NCBI GenBank assembly: GCA_019314085.1
Contig: JAFCZZ010000104.1
Location: 1-5,971 of the forward strand
Origin: Deltaproteobacteria bacterium
Lineage (GTDB): Bacteria > Desulfobacterota > Syntrophia > Syntrophales > UBA2210
Length of the DNA: 5,971 nucleotides
Direction of reading: 5' to 3'
Positions within the stretch are counted from its first letter, which is position 1. Each line of letters opens with the position of its first letter. The translations under genes were made by a program, and so were the position numbers. Positions 1 through 5,442 of this stretch are shown here, piece by piece. Below the pieces are notes generated by a model. It saw nothing but the letters and a program-made list of their open reading frames with translations, searched no databases and was not told where the DNA came from.

Positions 1-31
1 CGCGCGCTTCCAGCTGGGTGAGGATATATAA
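1..31 (+). CDS. tsf: Elongation factor Ts, C-terminal end only (partial, 5' end outside window)
   Basis: Reading from position 2, the codons give ARFQLGEDI followed by TAA at 29-31. This matches the conserved tail of EF-Ts, the nucleotide-exchange factor for EF-Tu; E. coli has IRFEVGEGIEK at the same place. The position directly upstream of pyrH and frr is the standard rpsB-tsf-pyrH-frr order, which supports the call. E. coli EF-Ts continues for about 18 residues after this motif. Here the protein stops, as in the short EF-Ts of Thermus, which also ends close after this motif. The stop codon is the first three bases of the tandem array that follows. Only nine codons are visible, so nothing can be said about the rest of the protein. 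Confidence 0.85.
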   Translation, partial: ARFQLGEDI

Positions 32-105
32 GGAGTAAGGAGTAAGGAGTAAGGAGTAAGGAGTAAGGAGTAAGGAGTAAGGAGTAAGGAGTAAGGAGTA
101 AGGAA
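29..105 (+). repeat. Heptanucleotide tandem array, unit TAAGGAG, 10 perfect copies plus one degenerate copy
   Basis: In register from position 29, the 7-bp unit TAAGGAG is repeated without error ten times (29-98), followed by TAAGGAA (99-105). The first TAA is the tsf stop codon. Since 7 is not a multiple of 3, TAA falls in all three + strand frames within three units, so the array cannot be translated in that direction. It contains no ATG, GTG or TTG. Each unit is the reverse complement of CUCCUUA, the conserved 3' end of bacterial 16S rRNA, so each copy is a strong Shine-Dalgarno-like sequence. Such a pure short-unit array should be prone to slipped-strand copy-number change. There are no spacers, so it is not CRISPR. 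Function is unknown. Confidence 0.97.
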
Positions 106-164
106 ATAATCCTTTAACCCTCAATTAATCAACCTTCAGTGTCGACCTGTCCGGATTAGTAAGT

Positions 165-199
165 TAGAAATTATTTTTTGCGTTTTTCTGGCATAAAAT
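165..199 (+). promoter_or_regulatory. AT-rich segment with possible pyrH promoter elements
   Basis: This is the AT-rich part of the gap between the array and pyrH. TAAAAT at 194-199 matches the sigma-70 -10 consensus at five of six positions, but the hexamer 17 bp upstream (TTATTT, 171-176) is a poor -35. A second pairing is TCGACC (142-147) with TAGAAA (165-170), spaced 17 bp, with four of six matches each. Neither is strong. A promoter here would let pyrH-frr be expressed apart from rpsB-tsf, but read-through from tsf is equally possible because no terminator is visible between them. Confidence 0.25.
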
Positions 200-214
200 A
201 ATTTTCTTAACGCA
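179..214. repeat. Inverted repeat TGCGTT / AACGCA flanking the candidate -10
   Basis: TGCGTT at 179-184 is the perfect reverse complement of AACGCA at 209-214, with 24 bp between the arms. The interval holds the -10-like TAAAAT and a second, smaller inverted repeat (AAAAT-A-ATTTT, 195-205). It could be a pair of operator half-sites or a long-loop RNA stem. Six-base arms arise by chance fairly often in AT-rich DNA, so the support is modest. Confidence 0.3.
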
Positions 215-219
215 CTTAT

Positions 220-232
220 CCCGTTTATCGGG
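220..232 (+). other. Small hairpin just upstream of the pyrH ribosome binding site
   Basis: CCCG (220-223) pairs with CGGG (229-232) around the loop TTTAT. The stem ends four bases before the pyrH Shine-Dalgarno AGGA (236-239). It has no following T tract, so it is not a terminator. It might affect ribosome access to pyrH, but a 4-bp stem is weak. Confidence 0.35.
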
Positions 233-246
233 GCTAGGATTGAACG

Positions 247-972
247 GTGGATAAACCCATATACAAGAGGATTCTCCTGAAACTGAGCGGTGAAGCGCTC
301 CTGGGGAAGAGTTCATTCGGGATTGATACGAACGTGTTGAAGTTTGTGGCGGAGGAGATCGGGGATGTTCAGGCCCTCGGTGTGCAGGTAGGCGTTGTTA
401 TCGGCGGTGGAAACATCTTTCGCGGGGTGGAGGCGAGCACCAAGGGGATTGACAGAGTGTCCGCCGACTACATCGGTATGCTTGCCACAGTCATGAACAG
501 CTTGGCGCTTCAGAATGCCCTTGAACAGCATGGAGTTTCAACAAGGGTTCAGTCTGCCATTGAGATGAGAGAAATAGCGGAACCGTTCATAAAGAGGAGG
601 GCGACCCGGCATCTGGAAAAGGGAAGGGTGGTAATCTTCGCCTGCGGTACCGGAAGCCCCTATTTCACGACAGATACAGCCGCTTCTCTGAGGGCTATGG
701 AGATACAGGCGGGTGCCATCCTCAAGGCTACCAAGGTCGATGGTATTTACGACAAGGACCCGGTGAGAGAAAAGGATGCCCGGATATTTGACAGAATAAC
801 GTATACTGAGATGTTGACCCGGGATCTCAAGGTGATGGATTCAACCGCGGTCTCCATGTGCAGGGACAACAACCTCCCTCTTGTCGTGTTTAATATTGAA
901 AAGAAGGGGAATATCAGGGGTGTTGTCTGTGGAAGGTCCATCGGCACCGTTGTTGTGGGGGACGATAAATGA
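247..972 (+). CDS. pyrH: Uridylate kinase (UMP kinase)
   Basis: PyrH phosphorylates UMP to UDP with ATP in the cytoplasm, feeding UTP and CTP pools. It is a homohexameric amino-acid-kinase-fold enzyme unrelated to eukaryotic UMP kinases; family members are typically activated by GTP and inhibited by UTP. The 241 residues match the usual length. Visible motifs are the phosphate-binding KLSGEAL (12-18), GGGNIFRG (53-60), the D74-Y75 segment leading into the hexamer helix, [13 protein letters not shown] (134-146), [13 protein letters not shown] in the ATP-binding half, and [15 protein letters not shown] near the end. Residue 137 is Ser where E. coli has Asn (GTGNP). The start is GTG at 247: AGGA at 236-239 is 7 bases upstream and an in-frame TGA at 241-243 excludes extension. 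The stop overlaps the frr start (ATGA), suggesting translational coupling. Confidence 0.97.
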   Translation: MDKPIYKRILLKLSGEALLGKSSFGIDTNVLKFVAEEIGDVQALGVQVGVVIGGGNIFRGVEASTKGIDRVSADYIGMLATVMNSLALQNALEQHGVSTRVQSAIEMREIAEPFIKRRATRHLEKGRVVIFACGTGSPYFTTDTAASLRAMEIQAGAILKATKVDGIYDKDPVREKDARIFDRITYTEMLTRDLKVMDSTAVSMCRDNNLPLVVFNIEKKGNIRGVVCGRSIGTVVVGDDK

Positions 973-1526
973 CGGATCTGATATTCGAGGAATTAAAAGA
1001 GGTCATGGAGGGGGATATCCAGTCCCTCGAGAGATCGTTTAATAAGGTGCGAACGGGGAGGGCGTCGGTGACGCTTCTTGACGGTATCAAGGTGGATTAT
1101 TACGGTGTCATGACACCCCTTAACCAGGTTGCCACCCTTTCCACCCCGGAGAGCCAGATGATTCTTATCTCCCCGTGGGATAAGGGAGCGATAGACGCCA
1201 TCGGAAAGGCCATACAGAAATCCGAGCTGGGGCTGGTCCCGAATAACGACGGAAAGGTAATCCGGATCAATATTCCCCCCCTTACCGAGGAAAGGAGAAG
1301 GGAACTGGTAAAGGTCGTACGAAAGATGGCGGAGGAGTGCAAGGTTCGGCTCCGAAACGCCCGGAGGGATGCCAACAACGAGCTCAAGAAACTGAAGACC
1401 GATGGCGACATATCGGAGGACAACATGCACGATTTCCAAGGCGAGGTGCAGAAGACAACCGATGATTATACCAGTAAGACAGATAACGTCCTCGCCGCCA
1501 AGGAAGCTGAGATTATGGAAATATAG
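969..1526 (+). CDS. frr: Ribosome recycling factor
   Basis: RRF works with EF-G and IF3 to split post-termination ribosomes so that they can start again. The 185 residues equal the usual length. Domain I, the three-helix bundle, is formed by about residues 1-30 and 104-185; domain II is the beta-rich part between. Conserved marks are VRTGRAS (27-33), [12 protein letters not shown] (44-55), [23 protein letters not shown] (88-110, with its usual PPLT hinge), and R129/R132 in the LRNARRDAN segment, which align with functionally important arginines of E. coli RRF. The ATG at 969 overlaps the pyrH stop by four bases, and a GGGGG tract at 957-961 provides a Shine-Dalgarno at 7-base spacing. A strong terminator follows 25 bases after the stop, so frr appears to close the tsf/pyrH side of the cluster. 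Confidence 0.98.
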   Translation: MTDLIFEELKEVMEGDIQSLERSFNKVRTGRASVTLLDGIKVDYYGVMTPLNQVATLSTPESQMILISPWDKGAIDAIGKAIQKSELGLVPNNDGKVIRINIPPLTEERRRELVKVVRKMAEECKVRLRNARRDANNELKKLKTDGDISEDNMHDFQGEVQKTTDDYTSKTDNVLAAKEAEIMEI

Positions 1527-1551
1527 TGTTGCATAACCGGCGACAGATGAC

Positions 1552-1574
1552 AGGGGCCTGTGGGTCCCTTTTTT
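1552..1574 (+). terminator. Rho-independent terminator after frr
   Basis: GGGGCC (1553-1558) pairs with GGTCCC (1563-1568) around the loop TGTG, with one G-U pair and a possible closing A-T pair (1552/1569). Six T residues follow at 1569-1574. Stem, tight loop and U tract are as expected for an intrinsic terminator on the + strand. It sits 25 bp after frr and 81 bp before uppS, separating the two halves of the cluster. Partial read-through cannot be excluded. Confidence 0.85.
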
Positions 1575-1588
1575 GTGCGCGCAGCACG

Positions 1589-1609
1589 GATACCGCTCTG
1601 AAGATACCG
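1589..1609 (+). repeat. Direct repeat GATACCG upstream of uppS
   Basis: GATACCG occurs at 1589-1595 and again at 1603-1609, 14 bp apart, ending just before the TTGAAA of the candidate uppS promoter. A pair in this position could be regulator half-sites. The same heptamer also occurs inside uppS near 1970, so chance is a fair explanation. Confidence 0.25.
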
Positions 1610-1610
1610 G

Positions 1611-1639
1611 TTGAAAATGCCAGGGTGCTGTGGTACTTG
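1611..1639 (+). promoter_or_regulatory. Possible sigma-70 promoter for uppS-cdsA-dxr-rseP-tsaB
   Basis: TTGAAA at 1611-1616 matches the -35 consensus at five of six positions. At 17-bp spacing is TACTTG (1634-1639), a weak -10, preceded by TG at 1631-1632 as in extended -10 promoters. A promoter is expected here because a terminator lies upstream and at least five tightly packed genes follow. The weak -10 keeps confidence low. Confidence 0.25.
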
Positions 1640-1655
1640 ATCACGAGAGTGGAAC

Positions 1656-2399
1656 ATGCGTATGCATAGAATTATCAAAGAAAAGCTCCCGCGTCACATA
1701 GCTGTCATCATGGACGGTAACGGCAGGTGGGCGAAGAAAAACATGCTGAAGAGGGGAATGGGACACGAGAAGGGCGCCGAATCGGTTCGAACCACGGTGC
1801 AAACCTGCCGTGAACTGGGGATCCGGTATCTGACCCTCTATGCATTTTCGGTTGAAAACTGGCAGCGCCCGAAAAATGAGGTACGGGTACTGATATCGCT
1901 CCTTGAGACATATCTCAAGACCGAGCTGGAAGAGATGAAAGAGAGCGGCATACGGCTCTTTACGATAGGGGATACCGAAAAGCTTCCACAGACGGTCAGG
2001 GACCCTCTTCTCAGTGCGATGGAAGAGACATCCGAAAACAGTGGCATGCTCCTGACCCTTGCCCTGAGCTACGGCGGCAGAGACGAAGTTATACGTGCGG
2101 TAAAAGAGATACTCCGGGAAGCCAAATCGTCGGATATTGACGAAGAGACGATCACGAAAGACTTTTTTTCGCGGTACCTGTACACCGCAGATATACCCGA
2201 TCCGGATCTGCTGATACGCACGAGCGGAGAGTACCGACTCAGTAATTTTCTCTTGTGGCAGATGGCCTATACGGAACTCTATTTCACGGATGTCCTGTGG
2301 CCCGACTTCTCAAAGGATAATCTGATAGAGGCCATCGTCGATTATCAGCAAAGAGAACGGCGGTTCGGCATGGTCAGCGACCAGTTATCAAAGGATTGA
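1656..2399 (+). CDS. uppS: Isoprenyl transferase, undecaprenyl diphosphate synthase type
   Basis: UppS is a cis-prenyltransferase that adds IPP units to farnesyl diphosphate to make the C55 carrier for peptidoglycan and surface polysaccharides; it is a soluble dimer acting at the membrane. The 247 residues are close to the 253 of E. coli. Residues known in E. coli align with a constant offset of six: catalytic D20 in MDGNGRWA, R24, R33, H37, S65 and R71 in YAFSVENWQRP, R188, R194, S196 and E207 in the segment from IRTSGE to ELYF. All are present, so an active enzyme is expected. Product chain length is inferred from family and context. The start is uncertain: ATG 1656 has GAG (1647-1649) six bases upstream, while ATG 1662, two codons later, has TGGA (1650-1653) at 8. 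The stop is four bases before the cdsA start. Confidence 0.96.
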   Translation: MRMHRIIKEKLPRHIAVIMDGNGRWAKKNMLKRGMGHEKGAESVRTTVQTCRELGIRYLTLYAFSVENWQRPKNEVRVLISLLETYLKTELEEMKESGIRLFTIGDTEKLPQTVRDPLLSAMEETSENSGMLLTLALSYGGRDEVIRAVKEILREAKSSDIDEETITKDFFSRYLYTADIPDPDLLIRTSGEYRLSNFLLWQMAYTELYFTDVLWPDFSKDNLIEAIVDYQQRERRFGMVSDQLSKD

Positions 2400-2402
2400 T
2401 GC

Positions 2403-2416
2403 CATGGGCCCCCATG
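2403..2416 (+). other. Hairpin enclosing the cdsA start codon
   Basis: CATGG (2403-2407) pairs perfectly with CCATG (2412-2416) around GCCC. The cdsA ATG (2404-2406) is therefore in the stem, while its Shine-Dalgarno (2391-2395) stays free. The right arm contains a second ATG (2414-2416) in another frame, which would stop after nine codons. Such a structure could limit initiation until ribosomes ending uppS open it. The pairing is seen in the sequence; the effect is inferred. Confidence 0.45.
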
Positions 2417-3210
2417 CAAAAAGGTGGATCACAGGAATTATAGCGGTGCCCCTGCTCGTTGTGGTTATCGTGTACGGTTCCTGTCTTCTCTTTTCCATAC
2501 TTATCGCCCTCTTCATAGTCGGGGGGGTCTTTGAGTATAACTCCATGGTCTTCAAGGAAAAACACTATCTGGAAAAGACCGAGGGGTTAATAATCGCTCT
2601 CCTTATACCGCTGTCGGTATACCTGGGTGGTGTCCAGTTAATGTCCGCCACAGTCACCTTTTCGCTTATTGTCGTTTCGCTCCTCTTTCTCCTGAGGATG
2701 AAGGATGGGTCGGGCGACTTCGCGGCGCTCGCCAGGGTCGTGTTCGGCTTTATGTATATACCCCTTCTCATCTCGTATATTATTCCGCTCAGGTGCTCTG
2801 AAGATGGGACTGCCTGGATATTTTTTGTTATATGTGCCGCCTTCCTGGGTGACATCTCCGCTTTTTACGTTGGAAAGTCCATAGGGAAGATCAAGCTGAT
2901 GCCGACAGTCAGTGCGGGAAAGACGGTAGAGGGAGCCGTTGGGTCCATGGCCGGCACCATGATCGGATGCGTCCTGTTTAAGGTCTTGTTTCTCCATGAT
3001 CTTCCTCTTATTCACGCGATAACGCTCGGCTTTCTGGGGAGTATTATCGGTCAACTGGGAGATCTGTGCGAATCGGCCCTCAAGAGGGTCTCTATGGTCA
3101 AGGATTCCGGATTTCTCCTTCCGGGTCACGGAGGGATATTGGATCGTCTGGACTTCCTCATCTTCCTTATTCCCTTTGTGTACTATTACCGTGTCTTAGT
3201 GATCAGATGA
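2404..3210 (+). CDS. cdsA: Phosphatidate cytidylyltransferase (CDP-diglyceride synthase)
   Basis: CdsA is an integral inner-membrane enzyme that joins CTP and phosphatidic acid to give CDP-diacylglycerol, the precursor of bacterial phospholipids. The 268-residue protein is largely hydrophobic, with about eight likely membrane segments from residue 8 to the C-terminus. The family signature is complete at residues 224-250, running from SALKR through KDSG and PGHGG to DRLD. The acidic metal-site region is seen at G149-D150, and S170-AGKTVEG-177 matches the conserved SPxKT block except that Pro is replaced by Ala. The ATG at 2404 has AAGGA (2391-2395), inside the end of uppS, at 8-base spacing. 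The start codon lies in a short hairpin (2403-2416). The end overlaps dxr by ATGA. CTP use links it to pyrH upstream. Confidence 0.97.
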   Translation: MGPHAKRWITGIIAVPLLVVVIVYGSCLLFSILIALFIVGGVFEYNSMVFKEKHYLEKTEGLIIALLIPLSVYLGGVQLMSATVTFSLIVVSLLFLLRMKDGSGDFAALARVVFGFMYIPLLISYIIPLRCSEDGTAWIFFVICAAFLGDISAFYVGKSIGKIKLMPTVSAGKTVEGAVGSMAGTMIGCVLFKVLFLHDLPLIHAITLGFLGSIIGQLGDLCESALKRVSMVKDSGFLLPGHGGILDRLDFLIFLIPFVYYYRVLVIR

Positions 3211-4373
3211 AAACCATATCCATTCTGGGATCAACAGGTTCTATAGGGGTCAGTACACTGGCTGTCATAGCCGAGAACTCCACCCGGTTCAAGGTGGCCG
3301 CCCTCTGCGCGGGCAGAAATCTTGCGCTTCTCAAGAGGCAGATAGAGACCTTCCAGCCGGAGATTGTCTCCGTTATTGATAACGATCATGCCTATCAGTT
3401 GGGTGAAATGCTCGGACACCCGGCTGCGGTTACGATACTGTCGGGTGAGTCCGGATGTGCAGAGGTCGCGTCGCACAGGGGAGTGGATATGGTCGTATCT
3501 GCCATAGCCGGGGCGGCGGGGCTCTCTCCGACAATGGCGGCCATCGATGCGGGGAAGGACATCGCGCTTGCCAACAAGGAAACGATGGTTATGGCGGGAG
3601 GACTGGTCATGGACAGGGCCGCCTCACGCGGGGTGAAGATCGTTCCGGTTGACAGTGAACACAGTGCTATTTTTCAGTGTCTGGCGGGGCATAATAAAAG
3701 TGAGGTGCGAAGGCTTATCCTTACCGCTTCGGGAGGCCCTTTTTTCAACCTTCCGATGGAGCGGTTTGCCGATATACGGCTCGAAGATGCGCTCAGACAC
3801 CCCAACTGGGAGATGGGGCGGAAGATTACCATCGATTCCGCAACGATGATGAACAAGGGCCTTGAAATCATAGAGGCGATGTGGCTGTTCGGCATCGACA
3901 GGGAACGAATAGACGTCTGTATCCACCCGCAGAGTATTGTGCACTCGATGGTGGAATATATTGATGGTTCCGTCATGGCACAGATGGGGATTCCCGATAT
4001 GAAGGGGCCCATATCGTATGCCCTCGCGTATCCGCAGCGGGTTCCGGGGGTTCTGCCGTGTCTCGATTTATGCAGTGTCGGAACGCTGGAATTTCTTCCC
4101 CCCGACACTGTCAGGTTCCCGGCGCTGGATCTCGCCTATGGGGCGGCGGGGAAGGGCGGAACCGCACCGGCGGTCTTGAACGCGGCGAATGAGGTCGCCG
4201 TGGAGGCCTTTGCCGAGGGAAAACTAGGATTTGGGGACATCTCCCTTCTGGTAGAGGGGGTTCTCGATTCCCACCGGACGCAGGACATCGTCAGCATTGC
4301 AGATGTCCTCGAGGCGGACAGGTGGGCACGGACCAGGGCCTTGGAGGCCGTAGAGAAAGGAAGGATCTCTTGA
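3207..4373 (+). CDS. dxr: 1-deoxy-D-xylulose 5-phosphate reductoisomerase
   Basis: Dxr converts DXP to 2-C-methyl-D-erythritol 4-phosphate with NADPH and a divalent metal, the committed step of the MEP isoprenoid pathway and the target of fosmidomycin. From ATG 3207 the protein has 388 residues, normal for the family. The NADPH-binding GSTGSIG is at 8-14 and LANKE at 121-125. The metal and substrate residues align with E. coli at an offset of 11 (one for the first pair): D149 and E151 in PVDSEHS, S175 in ASGGPF, H198 and W201 in the flexible loop HPNWEMG, S211, N216, K217 and E220. Activity is expected. The reading frame is open upstream to 3066, but the sequence there belongs to cdsA and MKTISILGSTGSIG is the normal N-terminus. 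The ATGA overlap with cdsA and absence of a clear Shine-Dalgarno suggest coupled translation. Confidence 0.98.
   Translation: MKTISILGSTGSIGVSTLAVIAENSTRFKVAALCAGRNLALLKRQIETFQPEIVSVIDNDHAYQLGEMLGHPAAVTILSGESGCAEVASHRGVDMVVSAIAGAAGLSPTMAAIDAGKDIALANKETMVMAGGLVMDRAASRGVKIVPVDSEHSAIFQCLAGHNKSEVRRLILTASGGPFFNLPMERFADIRLEDALRHPNWEMGRKITIDSATMMNKGLEIIEAMWLFGIDRERIDVCIHPQSIVHSMVEYIDGSVMAQMGIPDMKGPISYALAYPQRVPGVLPCLDLCSVGTLEFLPPDTVRFPALDLAYGAAGKGGTAPAVLNAANEVAVEAFAEGKLGFGDISLLVEGVLDSHRTQDIVSIADVLEADRWARTRALEAVEKGRIS
4357..4365 (+). promoter_or_regulatory. Doubled Shine-Dalgarno that sets the rseP TTG start
   Basis: AAGGAAGGA contains two overlapping AAGGA cores. The first (4357-4361) lies 8 bases before TTG 4370, the second (4361-4365) four bases before it. 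This fits TTG 4370 as the start and argues against the upstream GTG at 4322. Confidence 0.6.
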
Positions 4374-5440
4374 TTGGTATCAATATTGTAGCGGTGATAA
4401 TCCTGTTGGGGGTGTTGATTTTCGTACATGAGCTGGGGCACTTCCTTGTGGCAAAGTGGTCCGGCGTGGGCGTGCTGAAATTCTCGCTCGGTTTCGGCCC
4501 CCGCCTGTTCGGCAGAAAAATAGGAGAGACAGAGTATGTTCTCTCCGCCATACCCCTTGGGGGATATGTCAAGATGCTGGGCGAATCGGAGGATGAGGAG
4601 GAACTGTCCCCGGATGACGAGAAGCGGTCATTCTTGAAGCAGCCCGTCTTCAAGAGGATAGGGATTGTGGCGGCAGGTCCCCTGTTCAACTTTCTTTTTG
4701 CCATTTTTGCCTTTGCCGTCGTGTACGGTATCGGGGTTCCCGTTTCGACCTCCATGGTCGGAGTTGTGCAGGAGGGCGGCGCGGCCTTTGAGGCAGGACT
4801 GCTCAGCGGTGATGTTATCACTGCCATCAATGACAGGGAGATCTCCCGCTGGTCGGAGCTGGCCAGTGTCGTGGACGAGAGCAGGGGTGAACGGCTCAAG
4901 ATCCAGATAGACCGGGGAAGCAAAGTCTTTGATGTATATGTGACCCCTCAACCGGTAAAATCGAAAAATGTCTTTGGCGAGGAGATCGATACCTTTCGGA
5001 TAGGGGTTGGCATCTCCGATGAAACGGTTGTGGAGCGAAAGAGTCCGATCGGTGCACTTGTCACCGGAACTCAACAGACATGGGGATGGACGAAGCTTAC
5101 CTGCCTCGGTATGGTCAAGATACTGCAGGGCATTGTTTCCCCGAAGGAGCTGGGCGGCCCCATACTGATCGCGCAGATGGCCGGTTCACAGGTCCGCAAG
5201 GGCCTGGTGCCCTTTATATTCCTGATGGCGGTATTGAGCGTAAACCTGGGGGTTTTGAATCTCCTCCCCGTGCCTGTTCTTGATGGAGGACACATTGCCT
5301 TCTTTCTGGTAGAGGCCGTTACAGGGAGGGCTGTCAGCATGAGGTGGAGGGAGATAGCACAGCAGGTGGGATTCTTTCTTCTGATACTCCTGATGATATT
5401 TGTCTTCTACAACGACATAGCGAGGATACTGGGGTACTGA
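4370..5440 (+). CDS. rseP: Site-2 intramembrane zinc metalloprotease, RseP family
   Basis: RseP-family proteases cut transmembrane segments of anti-sigma factors and leftover signal peptides in the inner membrane. From TTG 4370 the product has 356 residues. The zinc-binding HELGH is at 20-24 in the first membrane helix. The GGYVKML loop follows, then an acidic stretch near 73-84, GPLFN (103-107) opening the second helix, one PDZ domain at about 130-193, and NLLPVPVLDGGH (297-308) with the third zinc ligand D305; the last helix is near 330-350. E. coli RseP has about 450 residues and two PDZ domains, so this is the shorter single-PDZ form. The TTGA overlap with dxr, the doubled Shine-Dalgarno and a normal N-terminus favour TTG over an upstream GTG (4322) inside dxr. 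No sigma or anti-sigma gene is present, so the substrate is unknown. Confidence 0.95.
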   Translation: MIGINIVAVIILLGVLIFVHELGHFLVAKWSGVGVLKFSLGFGPRLFGRKIGETEYVLSAIPLGGYVKMLGESEDEEELSPDDEKRSFLKQPVFKRIGIVAAGPLFNFLFAIFAFAVVYGIGVPVSTSMVGVVQEGGAAFEAGLLSGDVITAINDREISRWSELASVVDESRGERLKIQIDRGSKVFDVYVTPQPVKSKNVFGEEIDTFRIGVGISDETVVERKSPIGALVTGTQQTWGWTKLTCLGMVKILQGIVSPKELGGPILIAQMAGSQVRKGLVPFIFLMAVLSVNLGVLNLLPVPVLDGGHIAFFLVEAVTGRAVSMRWREIAQQVGFFLLILLMIFVFYNDIARILGY

Positions 5441-5442
5441 CT

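Noticed and set aside
26..31. Truncation of EF-Ts by the repeat array
   Set aside because: E. coli EF-Ts extends about 18 residues past this motif, but short EF-Ts such as that of Thermus ends close after it. No remnant of a longer tail is found after the array in any frame. A naturally short form explains the end as well.
29..105. CRISPR array or a repeat-encoded peptide on the minus strand
   Set aside because: There are no spacers and the unit is only 7 bp. The minus strand is open through the array, but no start codon, SD or longer coding frame supports a protein.
188..205. Sigma-54 promoter (TGGCAT at 189-194)
   Set aside because: The -24-like GG is present, but the required GC 12 bases later is TT (202-203), so the -12 element is missing.
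993..1439. Minus-strand open frame of about 148 codons opposite frr
   Set aside because: It lies wholly within the intact ribosome recycling factor gene and has no recognisable motif.
1575..1601. Leader peptide starting at GTG 1575 after the terminator
   Set aside because: It would have only eight codons, with no Shine-Dalgarno and no recognisable regulatory composition.
1466..1678. Minus-strand open frame of about 70 codons across the frr-uppS gap
   Set aside because: It overlaps frr and the terminator, shows no family motif and has no ribosome binding site that I can support.
3066..3206. N-terminal extension of Dxr by 47 residues
   Set aside because: The extra sequence is the cdsA C-terminal signature read in another frame. 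The canonical N-terminus begins at ATG 3207.
4291..4923. Minus-strand open frame of 210 codons opposite dxr/rseP
   Set aside because: Its translation is rich in Ser, Pro and Arg in the way of an antisense shadow, and the opposite strand encodes an intact RseP with all catalytic motifs.
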